A DNA stretch of 64,000 nucleotides from Fremontodendron californicum (Eukaryota; Streptophyta; Magnoliopsida; Malvales; Malvaceae), in assembly GCA_030761205.1 (NCBI GenBank), contig JAULJL010000039.1, forward strand, positions 3,544,001 to 3,608,000. The letters run 5' to 3'. A program made the position numbers and the translations under genes. Shown here in pieces: positions 1 to 12,073 of this stretch. Under the pieces are notes generated by a model, which saw only the letters and a program-made list of their open reading frames with translations, was not told where the DNA came from and did no database searches. Every line of letters begins with the position of its first letter. Within the stretch, counting starts at the first letter, position 1.

Positions 1-407
1 TTTCTTTTTCCTGCTTTTCTTTAATATGTTGACCACCAAAATGACAAGTTTGGTTCTCGAGTCTATCAATGGATATCAATATTCTTTTTTCCATAATTAT
101 GAATTTTAATTCCCTTTACATACAAAAGATTTATGTAATTAAGAATATTTATAATGTAAATTTCATGTAACTAATTAATAAATCATGTTGTAGGTATTAG
201 ATAGATTGTTTTTTTTTTTTAATAAATTCAGCAAGGTGTTTTTCTTACTTTTTGTTCCGCTAATTTAGTGTATATACAATGGAAAAATGAAAATGATTGA
301 AAAGCATAATTACCGAATGAAATGATGACAGTTACCAAAAGCAATATATATATATAATAAAATTAATTATTTGTTCAATGTAAACCATTAAATATGAAAA
401 ATAATAA

Positions 408-664
408 AAATATTGAATCGATTCGAAACTTTACATACACGATGAGTACGATTATATTGTTAAATCCAACGGTTGATTTGTTAAATTATTAATTGTATAC
501 GAAATTATAAAAACATGTAAAATTAAATAGTGTAAAACTTATTTAATTTTACACACCTTCATAACTTCATCTACAGTTGATATTTTAACAAACTGATCAT
601 TGGATTTAATAATATAATCACACTCGTCGTGCACGTAAAGTTTCGAATTGATCTAATATTTATA
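408..664. mobile_element. Foldback MITE, about 257 bp
   Basis: The first 75 or so bases are an imperfect inverted copy of the last 75. Both arms contain TTCGAAACTTTAC close to their outer ends and ATTAAATCCAA-type text at their inner ends. A single RNA or DNA strand would therefore fold into a long hairpin. No coding capacity is present, so it would depend on enzymes from elsewhere. I could not identify a convincing target-site duplication, so the superfamily is not assigned. Confidence 0.6.
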
Positions 665-1188
665 TCATATCAATCAAGAATACCATCTTTTTTATAAATA
701 TTTGACGGTTGAAATTTTTGTATATCAAACAAATAACTAAATATTTTTAATTTACTTGAAATTTGAAGAACACAATCTACATAAATAGAGTAAGAAATAT
801 AACGGTCAAAGTAAATAAATATAAATCATATAAAAATTACGAAAACGTATAAAATTAATTAAATTTACGTCAATATAAATGGATTCTTCTTTATATCATT
901 ATCAATCCAAACTCGTTTATATTATATTTTTAAAGAGACAATTCATGTCCACTCAGATTTTTTCCAAACAAAAATATATTAATATAAAAATATTTATTAT
1001 TAAAATATTTTGATCTCATTTTAATAAATTCATGGAACAAAATCAAATCAAACCCTCAACAATTCAAAACCCAAAGAATTTGCATCCATTGTTTCAAATT
1101 GTTTTATTAATTGTATATATAAATATAAATCATCATCATTAATAATGATACATATTAAAGTAAAGAAGAAGATTAGCTATCATTTATT

Positions 1189-1414
1189 GGCTTAAATATA
1201 AAATTTTCTATATATCTTTTTCCATTTTGATATCTAAATTTTTTTGTTCTAATCGAATATTTATAGTATAATTTTGTATCTCGATTAAGTACTCGATTTA
1301 GACCCGATTAGGATCAAAAATTATATTATAAGTATTCGATTAGGGCAAAAAAAAATTTAAATATCAAAATGAAAAAAAATATAAAATACAAGAAGCAATT
1401 TTATATTTAAGTCT
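1189..1414. mobile_element. Foldback MITE, about 226 bp
   Basis: The two halves are inverted copies for nearly the whole length: the left arm begins GGCTTAAATATAAAATT and the right arm read on the other strand begins GACTTAAATATAAAATT. Both arms contain CTAATCGAATA and CATTTTGATAT. The loop is the short stretch around GTACTCGATTTAGACCCG. It has no coding capacity. ATTTATT occurs just outside each end but not in perfect register, so the target duplication is uncertain. Confidence 0.65.
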
Positions 1415-3771
1415 AATTTATTCAAAAGGAGAGGAAGCTATTTTAAAAGAGGAAGATATAGTCAGTCCAACTTTAATTGCCACCATTGCAGATACGCCGC
1501 TATAAGTATATATATATTTTTATTTAATTGTACCGTTAAATTTTTAGAGAAGCGGCGCCTAAAACCTTGCTTTCGGTCTCGACTTTCTTGCCTAACTCTT
1601 TACTTTGTGATCAAATTAAAGCAATAAAGAGAGAGTGTGTGCGCTCAATTTTGTCTCTCCCACGCCCACCGCATCCACAATCCCCATATTTATTTATATA
1701 ACTAATTAAATGCTCTTTTGTATTTTTTTTTATCATATTTATTATTGATATTTCTCCTATTTAATCAATTGTATGATCTTTTCACAAATATTCCATTTTT
1801 TTTTATTATATGTGTTAGTGGGAGTACTGAAATTTAGAGCTCATAGTTTATATACATATAATCATGATAATAACACGATACGTTTAATAAAAATGATGTA
1901 ATAAATATTATATGACATATTTAAATATAATTAACATGATACATTTAATACATGTATTGTATTCGTGTTTAAAATTTTGACACATTTAATATTTTTATGT
2001 TGTGTTTATATTTACAAGACTGACACGAGAAAAAAAATATGAAACGCGATATGCATACACGAATTATCAAATCTAAGTGAAATTTATATTCTAAATTTAA
2101 ATCTCATCATGTACGAATTTGACTCAATTTTATATTAAATTTATTCAATTACATACATTATTGGTTGACTTGTTTATATAATTTAATTTGTTTAATTTTT
2201 TGTATGATATATAATATATATTTGATTATAATTATAATTTTTTACACTCGTAACTTCATAAGAAAATTTAAAAAGATGTCAAAATGATTAAAATTTGAAA
2301 TTCTAATTTGAATAATTTATATTCATATGTTGATGGAATAATAGGATCCAAGAGTGATGGAAGAATTAATTAACTAAAATTCATTTGGAGGGACAATAAA
2401 ATTGACTCTAATCAATTTAAAAATAACAATAACGATGAAATTAAAATCCTGCATGTTTAAAAATATATATATTTATATTAAAACATAAACAAGTTTACAA
2501 ATAAGCAAGTAAAATCTTTTTTAAAAGCAGGTTAAAGTAATTTAAAGTAAAAAAAAAAAAAGTCAAATAATGTAATATTTGAATTATATATTTTATATAA
2601 TTAACCTCTCATTTGAATACATTTGCATTGTTCCATTGTTACTCATTTTAGTGATAACTAGTAAAAAAATTTGTAGTACTATGTTAAGTTTTTGGAGTAT
2701 GTGAAAATACAAGTGGAATTTTTTTTTTTTTTAAATCTATCAAACTAAAACCAAATAAATAAATAAATAAAAAATGTGAGATTATCTAGAGTGAATAATG
2801 GAAATAATTAGGAAAGGTGGGAAATAGTTTGTCTTGAATTAGGATTTGTTTTCTATATTTGGGACCATTTTACATAGCTTTGTACATTCAATCTTCCAAT
2901 TCCAAAGTCATTATCAAAGCAAGAAGGGTTGAGAGTGAAGCCTAGGCTAAAGTCAACCAAATGGTCCTTATTCACATTTTAAGGCCTTGTTATTTCAACC
3001 CTCTCTCCTCAAAAATGTGGTGAGGCTTCCTTCCACTCAAATTAAAATCCTGTTCTTATCTTTTGTGGAATCATAAATATATATATATATATATTATGGA
3101 TTCAATTGGTCGATGTTTATAAATATCGATTAAATATTCTTTAATCGTTAGTTTAAGATTTTTTTATATTTAATATATTATTTTTATTAAATTTAAGAGA
3201 AACTAATGTATTAGTTGCATTTTCCTTTCATAAAATATAATCTTAACCAATATTATTAGAAATTAATTAATATTTTCTTTTACCTTATATTAGAAGTGGT
3301 ACATCCACGTTGTGGATGATTTTTTCAAAAATTTTGAAAAAAATATAATTATTAGAATTTTTTTATATAGTTTTATAAAAATCTAAAAGGACATAAATAT
3401 CCTTTATTTCATATTTATTATAATGTTTTTGATAATTTTGTAAAATTAAATCAATGTTACTTGATTTGTGATATCGAACTCAATAAAAAAAAATTCGTTT
3501 AACCGATGTCTATAAACACTAATTAAAAATTATTTATTTATTATTTAAAAAATACATTAATTATACTTTTATTTTTGTATATTATTATTTTAATCAATAT
3601 TATTAGACAATAATTAATATTTTTTATAAAATAATATTAATATTAGCACAGATATAGGGCCCAAGTGCATCTCATCCCTCAAAATCCAATCAAAATTGGG
3701 CTGTAATTTTCCATGTATGTATAATGTGACGAAACGTGGCACATTAGGGGTGTCGGTGGATTGGCTTTTAA

Positions 3772-4073
3772 ATAGAGGTGTTCATAATTCATATATCGAT
3801 TCGGGCATTTGTTTGAGTTTTTTGACACATTTTATTTTAGTTCATCTATTTGTAAATTCGGATTATTATTTAAAAAATATTAAAAAATTATTTATATATT
3901 AATATTTATTTATTTTTATAATTAAATTTAAATATTTTTTATTAATAAATATTAATTTGAATATAGTCGAGTCAAGTTTGTCCGAATTGAAGAAAAAAAA
4001 TTACTCAAACCCAGTTCAATACGGATCGAATTTATCAAACCGAATGGTAATCTAATCCTTGAACAGTTCTAAA
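3772..4073. repeat. Dispersed repeat, hAT-like ends
   Basis: The segment opens TAGAGGTGTTCA and closes, on the other strand, TTAGAACTGTTCA, which looks like a short terminal inverted repeat. The interior has the pattern AATATTTATTTATTTTTATAATTAAA followed by a TCGAGTC/GAATTTATCAAACCGAA tail. Similar interiors recur near 7290-7530, 9620-9850, 17210-17440, 17990-18290 and 63744-64000. I see no clear target duplication, so this is a family observation rather than a proven element. Confidence 0.4.
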
Positions 4074-5031
4074 CATTCAAGGCTTGCTAGCATTCTTGAA
4101 AAAAAAAAAAAATTAAGTTCTTTTAATTTCTCAAGTCTTGAACACGAATGAATTATTGTACTTTCTTTATCTCTGGTTTTCATCATACAGTATTAGCACT
4201 TCTTTTAGCTTAATTTATAAAAATAAATGGTTATAATTAATAACATCAGCATCAAAATTTTAAATTTATTATTTTTGTTTATAAATAATCTTATATTATA
4301 TAAATTTTGAACTACAAATTGAGAAGTAATTTTCTCTAATTCTACAATCTCACTTTATATATTTCGAAATATGAGCCCAAAATCTCTAAAATAAATTTTT
4401 TTAGGTTCTAATACTTGGATTTTTCTCATTTTATGAACATGTACTAATTGATAACATACTTAAATTACATTATATGCGTTTTATATATATATATATTATA
4501 AGTTACAAGTATCAGAAAAACTATAATTATAATCAAATATTACATTCATTCCTATAAAAATTTATTAAATTAAATTATACAAATAAATCAATCAACGAAC
4601 CAGTAAATTAGATAAATTCAACATAAAATTATACAAATCCACACGTGATAACCTTTCTCATTTTGTTAGTCATAAATTAAAATTAAAATCTACATGTATC
4701 ACTATCATGCCAATTTAACTTATTTAGACGATAAATATATTTGATTTTGTCTAAAATGATAAATAACTAAATTAACATATAATAATCTAAATTAATTATT
4801 GAATTTACAGCGAAAGAAATGAGGTGAAATGGTGCTAAAGAACAAAAGCCTTCATCTTTTTCTTTAATTATACGTTCATTTTGTTTTCCAATGGAAACTT
4901 GGGTTAAAATTTCAAGCAAATCTATAAGCAAACTTGTGTACTTAAAAGCAGAAAAAATGATCAGCCAATGCCCAATAGCCATTCATGCAGAAATATATAC
5001 GGTAAACTCCGATATCTGTCCGATGTGTGAT
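4074..5031. other. AT-rich intergenic DNA, nothing identified
   Basis: No coding, RNA or repeat feature is supported. A 71-codon open frame on the minus strand (4767-4982) is isolated, has no homologue I recognise and is flanked by A/T-rich text on both sides, so I do not call it a gene. Confidence 0.6.
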
Positions 5032-5473
5032 TAGGGGTATAATCGATTCGAGACGAGTTTAAGCACCAAAAAGTTCGAGTTAGATTCGAAATTTGAGACT
5101 CGAAACTCGGCTCAAGTTCGATCGAGTTTTATTTTTAAAATTCGATATTGATTTGAAATAAAAATCGAACTGTTCGAACTTGCTCGATTAAACTCATTTA
5201 CCTAGTAAAAATGAGCTCGGTTTCAAACTCAATTATTTGTGCTCGAGCTCGACTTGATATTTTTTCAATACTAATTAAAAATAATAATAATAAATAATAA
5301 AAAGTTTGATTAGACTCGCGAGCTACTCGAGTAAATCATTAGGATACTCAAATTCGGCTCGTTCTATAACTCGAGCTACTTGAGCTCATCTCGACAATGA
5401 TTGAGTCGAATTCGAATTTTTTCGAGCCGAATTCGAATAGCTTGCGAGCACAGGTGTCTCGTCTAAACCCCAA
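5032..5473. mobile_element. hAT-like non-autonomous element, about 442 bp
   Basis: The element opens TAGGGGTATAA and ends, read on the other strand, TTGGGGTTTAG. It is flanked by the direct repeat ATGTGTGAT (5023-5031 and 5473-5481), giving an 8-9 bp target duplication depending on where the end is set. The interior is rich in GAGCTCGAG/TCGAGTT words in both orientations. It has no coding capacity. TAGGGGT ends with an 8-bp duplication fit the hAT superfamily, though a 9-bp duplication would also suit Mutator. Confidence 0.65.
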
Positions 5474-5775
5474 TGTGTGATGACCGCTAAGCCCCGACAA
5501 GTCCGCGACCAGTTCTTGATAATCTAATAATAAATTTGATATACATAAATGAAAAATTAATTTAATTTATATATATAATAATAATTTGTGTATGTTTATG
5601 TGTGTCGTGTTTAGTATTTTTTACGTGTCAGTCATGTAAATATAAACACAAAACAAATTATTAATATGTTAAAATCTTAAATAAAAATATATGTATTAAA
5701 CGTGTTATGTTGTACTTATTACATAATTTTCGTATTTATTAAATATGTCGTATTTTTTTCGTATCCAAAATTGAC

Positions 5776-5810
<35 letters not shown>

Positions 5811-7561
5811 TACTATAACTTTATAAGTTTTGTATATGTTTACATTCACTTTCACAATTTTTATGTTAACAAAAAAGCTCACATTTAAATTTATAAATAT
5901 TTCCAAAGGAATTTTATATGTATCAAGTTAGCTAGGTTTCTTTTTTACTTTGTTTTTTTAGATGATTGTTCCAAATCAAAGTATATATGTAAGTGTTCCA
6001 AGTTAAATTATCGAATTTGAGTAGTAATAGAAATTTTTATTTTGTTTTTGTCTAGTCAGTCTATGTAATTTGTGATTATATAACGAGAGAGAGCTTTTTT
6101 TTTCCCTCATAATTCTAACTATACTAATCTCAAGATTCAAAATTAAGACTTATAAATTAAAATTTCAAATTTTAACTTGTGAGCACCACATAAAGATGTT
6201 TAATTAATATATTGGTATTGAATAATATCATATGCTCCTTCACTTGAATTTTTGAATTTTGAGCCTCTTACCCTACAATAATATGCTAATTTTACTTTAA
6301 AAAGAGTTAAAATGCAATTCTAATTATAAATGTTTATAGATTGGATCAGATCTTATTGATTTTTAAATTTTTTTGCCAAAATACTATAAGACCACTCAAA
6401 ACTAATAAGCCTGAAATTTTAAAAATTTATTAAATAATAATATATAAATATATTTTTAAATAAAATAATTTTTATTTTTATTTATTAAATAATGTCCAGA
6501 GTTGAGTTTCAAAAAACTTGTTTTGATCCGTTTCGTGAATATATCTATTTCTGATTTCTTAGTTCTAATTAATTTCATCTCCAATTCCCTCTCAATTTTG
6601 TCAATATTGGCATGGCAAAACTTTAACATTGAGAATTTGTCCCGATAATCTTTAAACTACACATGTTAGACTTGAAGTAATTATCATTTAACCAATTCTC
6701 AAATACTCCCTCGTCACATTTTTATTATCCATTTTTTTTTAATATTTCAGAATTATATATATATTTTTTTAACGTTTAAATCTCTTACATTTTATATTCT
6801 ATAAATTTTTTCATGATTTTTTTTACTTTTTATAACATTAAAAGTCATGGTAAATCGATTTTATAAAATAAAATTTTATATAAAACACACTACAATCAAA
6901 GTTTTTTTTTCCTTAAATTCCGAAAAAAAAAAAAAGAAACGTAGGCGGAGGGAGTAATATTTAAAAAAAATTGTCCATTAGTGTTCGAATATTATTTATA
7001 ATAATATTATATTGAATGCGTTAATTAACCGTTAATTTTATGAAAACAATTTAATATATTGAAATAATAAATTAATTAATATAATAATTTTAAAAATATT
7101 ATAAGAGCAATAATTAATAAAAAAAAACCTTTAATTTATTGACCTTCAGCATAAAAAAGATATTGTTTTACCAAATATGAATTCAAACCCAACATCAAAA
7201 CCTTGGTTTGATTTCTTAATTTGCTTCAATTTGGAAATGAATAATTTCTATTTTCTATACAGCTACCTAGACTGCCTGCGGTAAGGAATTTTTTTACTTT
7301 CTTACTCAAGTCCAAATCGGATCGGATTCAAGCCAACCGAAAAGTCTATTAACAAAATAACATTTTTATATTAATATGTATTTATTTTATAATTAATTTA
7401 AATAAAAAATATTTTTTATTTAATTAATAATAATTCATACCGAATCGAATTGATCCAAATTATTAAAAAATTTATCCAAATTTAACCTAATTTAAATTGT
7501 ACTTGTCGAAGCAGACGGATAATTCAATCGATAAGCAAATGAACAACCATAAAATGATTAT
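5474..7561. other. AT-rich intergenic DNA
   Basis: No gene is supported. A pure TA dinucleotide run lies at 5779-5807. The region around 7290-7530 contains GATCGGATT words and the TAATAATTC/GAATCGAATTG tail typical of the dispersed repeat also seen at 3772-4073. Otherwise I see only low-complexity sequence. Confidence 0.6.
5779..5807. repeat. TA dinucleotide microsatellite
   Basis: Uninterrupted alternating T and A for about 29 bases. Confidence 0.95.
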
Positions 7562-7745
7562 GGATTTTGCTAACGAGTGTCTTAAAGGCACTATTTAAGA
7601 TTATTAAATATAATAATATCTTCAATCAATATATTAAAAATGATGAATAAAATTATTAATTTTTATATTTAATATAATATTATTATTATAAATAATATAT
7701 TAATTAATTTTAAAATATATTTTAAGAATATCCGTTAGCAAAATC
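7562..7745. mobile_element. MITE, GGATTTTGCTAACGAGTG family, copy 1
   Basis: The element begins GGATTTTGCTAACGAGTG and ends in CGTTAGCAAAATC, an inverted copy of its start. The interior shares ATAATATCTTC, AAAATGATGAATAAA and TTTAATATAATATTATT with copies at 7918-8090 and 41822-42008. It has no coding capacity. This is the most diverged of the three copies at its right end. Confidence 0.75.
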
Positions 7746-7917
7746 TAATGACTATTACCGCTGAACAGCAAAACCCTCTTAAACAATATTCTCGTTTTTA
7801 GCAATGTGCAGCTTCTCTCCTTCCAAATAAATTCAGTGAAGGAAAATTTAATATGTCAGCATTTAAAATAGGTAACAAAATATCAGTATTGGGAGTACAA
7901 ACTCATAATTTATTTAT

Positions 7918-8090
7918 GGATTTTGCTAACAAGTGCCCTTAAGGTTATTATATATAGTAATATCTTCATTCAATGCATCGAAAATGATGAATAAAATTGT
8001 CAACTTTTGCATTTAATATAATATTATTACTATAAATAGTATATTAACTAATCTTAACAAGTGCCCTAAGGACACTCGTTAGCAAAACCC
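7918..8090. mobile_element. MITE, GGATTTTGCTAACGAGTG family, copy 2
   Basis: Left end GGATTTTGCTAACAAGTGCC and right end GGACACTCGTTAGCAAAACCC form a terminal inverted repeat. The element sits between two copies of TTTATTTAT (7909-7917 and 8091-8099), which reads as a 9-bp target-site duplication of the Mutator size class. The flanking sequence is of low complexity, so some of the match could be chance. There is no coding capacity. Confidence 0.75.
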
Positions 8091-8842
8091 TTTATTTATT
8101 TATATATTTTTGCTTATTCTAATGCCATGTCAACTCAGAGAGGGATTTTGTAATGGCTGGTTGGAACATAGCTGGCAAAAGTGAAAGCAAAGGCTCTTCA
8201 ATGAATGCATTGCTTTGGTTTGATGAATGCTGATGTAAAAGTAAATTTGACAGTTGGAGAAAAATAATATAAATATATGAATTAATTAAAATTTATATAA
8301 TATAAATGATTTAAATATTAAAATTTATACAACACTTTAGATATAAATTAATATAAAAAATAATATAAATACGATATAAATATACGAATTATATAATTTG
8401 TATAAAAATAAAAAAAAAAACAGTGTAACGCGGAGGCGAGGGGACCGTTTAATCAACGTGTTCACAACTCCCTCTACGCGTGTACTTGCCCTTGCCCCTC
8501 AGGCCCTCACATTCTCTCCATGACTTTCCTTTTCTCTCTCAATAAATTTTTTTTGTTTTCAAAAATGTTAAAATATTTAATTTTTTTGATTAATTATAAA
8601 AAAAAAATGAAAAATGTTAATATGCTTCTATTAACATTGATAAATGTTAATTTAATGATTGTTGCACTGCCATTGGCTATAAAGGGTCATTTAGGTCTTC
8701 AAAAAGTGAATGATAAAGTTGTTTTGTTCTTTAATTCTTTTTCTTTTTGGAATAAAGGGGAAGTAGGAAAAAAGAGAGGTAGTTTAGCATAAAAGTCGTT
8801 TATATATCGGATCATGTTCGAATAATAATTTTTTTTTTAAAT
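8091..8842. other. Intergenic DNA with a small GC-richer patch
   Basis: Bases 8418-8520 are noticeably richer in G and C (CGGAGGCGAGGGGACC, then TGCCCTTGCCCCTCAGGCCC) than anything near them. A 90-codon plus-strand open frame (8520-8792) follows directly. Its product is Phe/Lys/Asn-rich with no motif I recognise, so it could be a short unknown gene or, more likely, chance. Confidence 0.35.
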
Positions 8843-9594
8843 TAACAGATAAATTTGTTATTATATTATATTATATTTTTATTGATATTTGTTATTGCAC
8901 TTTTAGGATTAAGGATAAACTTATCGCTATAAATTAATTCAATATTGAATTTTGTCACTTTATTTTTGTTTGATTGAATGTTTTTATTAAATTTTGATTT
9001 TTGATTGAATTTTGCTACTCAACTTTAATTTTGAATGATTTAAAAATAAAATTTAATAAAAAAGCATATTTTTTCAAATATTTTATTTTAATAATTAACA
9101 ATAATTAATTAATTAATTAATAAAATATTAAAAATAAAAAATTAGCATATAATTTTCCTTTTATAAGACTTTAAACTTTTTTTTTCTCTTTTTTTGGTCT
9201 TTTTTTTTCAGATCTTCCTTTTATAAAATAAAAATTGTGTTATTTTTTAATTTTTAATATTTTCATAAATTAATTTATTATTGTTAATTATTAAAATGAA
9301 ATATTTGAAAGAATATTTTTTGTTAAATTTTATCTTCAAATCATCCAAAATCAATGTTGAGTGACAAAATTCATTCAAAAATCAAAATTGAGTGACAAAA
9401 TTCATTCAAAAATCAAAATTGAGTGACAAAATTCAATCAAAAATTAAAATTTAGTTGCAAAATCCAATTAAATAAAAGTAGAATAGCAAACTTACCCTTA
9501 ATGTCAAAGTATAATGACAAATATCATCAAAATAAACTATAATAACAAATTTCATATCCACCTATAGTATGGTGACAAATTTACCCTTTAATCC
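8843..9594. mobile_element. Long foldback element, about 750 bp
   Basis: The outer arms are imperfect inverted copies: the left arm carries GATAAATTTGTTATTATA and the right arm on the other strand carries GGTAAATTTGTCACCATA. The inner arms match through GAATTTTGTCACT/GAGTGACAAAATTC and AATATTTTATTTTAATAATTAACAATAA. The right arm contains a triplication of a 31-base unit (about 9357-9450, core GAGTGACAAAATTCATTC). There is no coding capacity. Class II foldback element, superfamily not assigned. Confidence 0.6.
9357..9450. repeat. Three tandem 31-bp units
   Basis: GAGTGACAAAATTCATTC recurs at a 31-base spacing three times, with a fourth degenerate copy beyond (TTTAGTTGCAAAATCC). It lies inside the right arm of the 8843-9594 foldback element and is absent in that form from the left arm, so it expanded after the element formed. 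Confidence 0.8.
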
Positions 9595-10220
9595 ACAAAG
9601 TTATTTGTCCAAGATCTGGCCCGTCGGACCTTTGATGTCATTATTTTATTTTTTTTAATATTAAAATTTATATTTTTACATATATTTTATAATTAAAATT
9701 AAATAAAATATTTTTAAAGTAAAAAATAAGAACACGTAAAATCGATTCCAAATTTTAAAAACTTTGTACAAAAATCAAATCAAATAGAACTTATCAAATT
9801 TGACTAATAATTCAATTCTTGAACAAATTTATATAATTATGAGTAAAAAATTCCATAACAAAACAATTTTCATTATTGGTTCAAATCAAAAAAGAAATGA
9901 AAAGTAAGCTTATTGACCTCGTTTAGAGGTCGAAATTGTATGGTAATGATTGCAACTTAAGTGGGTTGTTTCTTGTTTGGTCAAATGTTACAAATTTTTT
10001 TTGTATGTTATATTTATACAGATCATTGGATATAAATATAATCATATAAAAACTCAGAAATTTGTATTTGATACCTTTTTTTTGTTGAATTATAACATAT
10101 GAAAAAATTTATCATATTAAAAAATATATTTTTCAATGCATTAAAACTGTTACATTAACTAACAAATATTACATTTAATACGAAAATATTACTATAATAA
10201 ATGGTAACTAACCTTAAACA
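9595..10220. other. AT-rich intergenic DNA with a dispersed-repeat remnant
   Basis: The part from about 9620 to 9850 carries the A/T-rich interior and the AAAATCAAATCAAATAGAAC tail of the family noted at 3772-4073. The rest holds nothing I can identify. Confidence 0.45.
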
Positions 10221-10573
10221 TCTTTACTATATTAAAAGGAATCATTGAATTGGTGTCACGAGTTAACCAGATATCAACTCAGTTGGAGAAAATACAAAAA
10301 AACCAAGTAAAGTTATAAAATTAAAAAATTAAATAGGGATAATTATGTTTTTTAATAATATATTTAATAAAAAAATCTATTTACTTTTAAAAAATCATCC
10401 ACTCTTCTAAAAAAATTACCCACTTAAAAAAAACTACCCACTTTTTACTCACATTTAAAAAAAAATTATCCAAGTAAAAAGATTATCCATTTTTTATATT
10501 TAATTTTTTTAATAATTTTTTTTATTTTTTCAAAATATATTTTCACTCACATAGTGAGTGTCTCAAATTCTAG
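10221..10573 (+). mobile_element. Small non-autonomous Helitron, 353 bp
   Basis: The segment begins TC (TCTTTACTATATTAAAAGG) and ends CTAG. About a dozen bases before the end is the hairpin CACTCAC-ATA-GTGAGTG. The base before the start is A and the base after the end is T, matching insertion between A and T without a target duplication. TC start, subterminal hairpin, CTRR end and an A/T target are the defining marks of Helitrons. It has no coding capacity. The 5' region (GGTGTCACGAGTTAACC) is shared with a second copy beginning at 22542. Confidence 0.8.
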
Positions 10574-11020
10574 TATTTTTAAAGCAAGGTTAGTAAAACT
10601 CATAAAAAATTAGGTTGAGCTTTGGATAATAATAAAATGACTCTTTGCTCTCTATGTAACTATTTCTGATAATTTTGAACATAACATAATTATGATACAA
10701 AAAAATAATTAAAATATAGCACAAATATGATATAATATTAAAAAAAAATGAATAAAACATGAATAAACGAACGTGTTAAAATCTATATAATACGAATTAT
10801 TAATATATAAAAATTTATATAAATATATAAATATTTTAAAAATGATTATAATATAAAAAAATAACATAAACATGTATGAATACAAGGATCGTCAGATATA
10901 TAACTAGAACTCGGGGTTTTTTGGTGAAAAATTACCATATATTTGCCAAAATAAATGAATTATGCAATTATTTTTGGAGTCACTTACGTGAAATTTTGCA
11001 AAATAAATACAATGCAAAAA

Positions 11021-11056
<36 letters not shown>

Positions 11057-11483
11057 GTCTTACACCCACTAGGCATTTTATTTTTGATGAGTCATTTTTT
11101 CACTCTCCAATCTCCACCATATCATTTTCGGATTCGGATCAATTTGAGTTCGAGTTAATTTGAATTCAAATCATTTCAGATTTGAGTCATTAATTTTCAA
11201 TTTCGAGTTGGATTAGGTTCGAATTGTTGATTTTTCTGATCAAATCAAATCAAATTAATTCGAATTTGAATTTAAGTGAATTAATCGATTTTTTCGAATT
11301 CAAGTTAAAATTGATAGATCCAACTAGAAATATTCATTATTCAATTATTTTTGGAGTCACCTACGTGAAAATTTGCAAAATACATTTATTTTTGTTGAGT
11401 CATTTCTTCACTCTCCACCATATCTTTTTTTTTTCTTTCTATTATTACAAAATTTATGAGATATATATATATATATAACCAGT
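10574..11483. other. Intergenic DNA with a direct duplication
   Basis: A block containing ATTTTTGGAGTCACTTACGTG and, further on, GAGTCATTTTTTCACTCTCC occurs at about 10966-11128 and again at about 11338-11430 with small changes. A CT microsatellite interrupts the first copy. Two short open frames run through the first copy and the microsatellite, but their products are dominated by Leu-Ser repeats and are not credible genes. Confidence 0.6.
11024..11053. repeat. CT dinucleotide microsatellite
   Basis: About fifteen uninterrupted CT units. Confidence 0.95.
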
Positions 11484-11917
11484 GATTAAAAAATTAAATC
11501 GGATCGGTTGAATCGAAAATCGATGGTCAGTTCGCTCCGGAGGATATATTAGAACCGGATTTTTATTGAACCGATAAAGAACCGGTTCAACCGATTAAAA
11601 ATCGGTACAAAATCGAATTGAACCGATAAAAAATAAGTTTTATATTTATTTATTTTTTTTCAAAATTTTATTTATAATTAATAAGATTTGAACCTCTAAC
11701 CTCTTAATATTAGATTAAAGATCATACCATTAAGTCAAATTCATTTTTTGTTAATTATTAACTGTATTTAATAAATATTTAGCGTTTATTTAGTGTTTAA
11801 ATATTTAAAAAAGAAACTTTATCGAATCGGCCGATTCAATCGATTGAACCGATTGGATCGAAAATAAAAAATTTGATCAGTTCGATTTTCGGTACAGTTT
11901 TTTTAATATTGTATAAA
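11484..11917. repeat. Dispersed repeat with tRNA-like core, copy 1
   Basis: It begins AGTGATTAAAAAATTAAATC followed by GGATCGGTTGAATCG, and closes with GATCAGTTCGATTTTCGG. The second copy is at 16716-17117 and matches over most of its length. Both contain a central block which, on the minus strand, reads like a tRNA-derived pol III promoter (see the separate entry). Ends rich in CGGATCGGTT/AACCGATT make partial inverted repeats. No coding capacity. Confidence 0.6.
11677..11752 (-). promoter_or_regulatory. tRNA-like A and B box pair
   Basis: Read on the minus strand the block has TTAATGGTATGATC (A-box-like) and, about 40 bases on, AGAGGTTCAAATCT. The latter matches the B-box consensus GGTTCRANNCC except for its last base. 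In the second copy (16909-16972) the A-box side is better (TGGCCTAATGG) and the B-box side is decayed. This suggests descent from a tRNA-derived SINE head; whether it is transcribed is unknown. Confidence 0.4.
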
Positions 11918-12073
11918 ACATTGACAAAAAAAACAAAAGAAAGAACAAATCTTCAACATTTATTATTTTATTTTCTAAAAATTCTAATTCTTTTTTATTT
12001 GTTCTTTTGCTAAGAATCCCTATAAATACAAGAATCTACGTTGAGACGAACTTACTTCTATAATATAAAAATA

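Larger units (their letters stand above)
1..3771. other. AT-rich intergenic DNA with small foldback elements
   Basis: No gene can be supported here. The sequence is dominated by A/T runs and stop codons in all frames, and the longest open frames are far too short and low in complexity. Two foldback elements (408-664 and 1189-1414) are annotated separately. A slightly more GC-rich patch near 1545-1690 contains pyrimidine-rich text but no coding frame or promoter I can defend. The remainder holds nothing I recognise. Confidence 0.7.
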
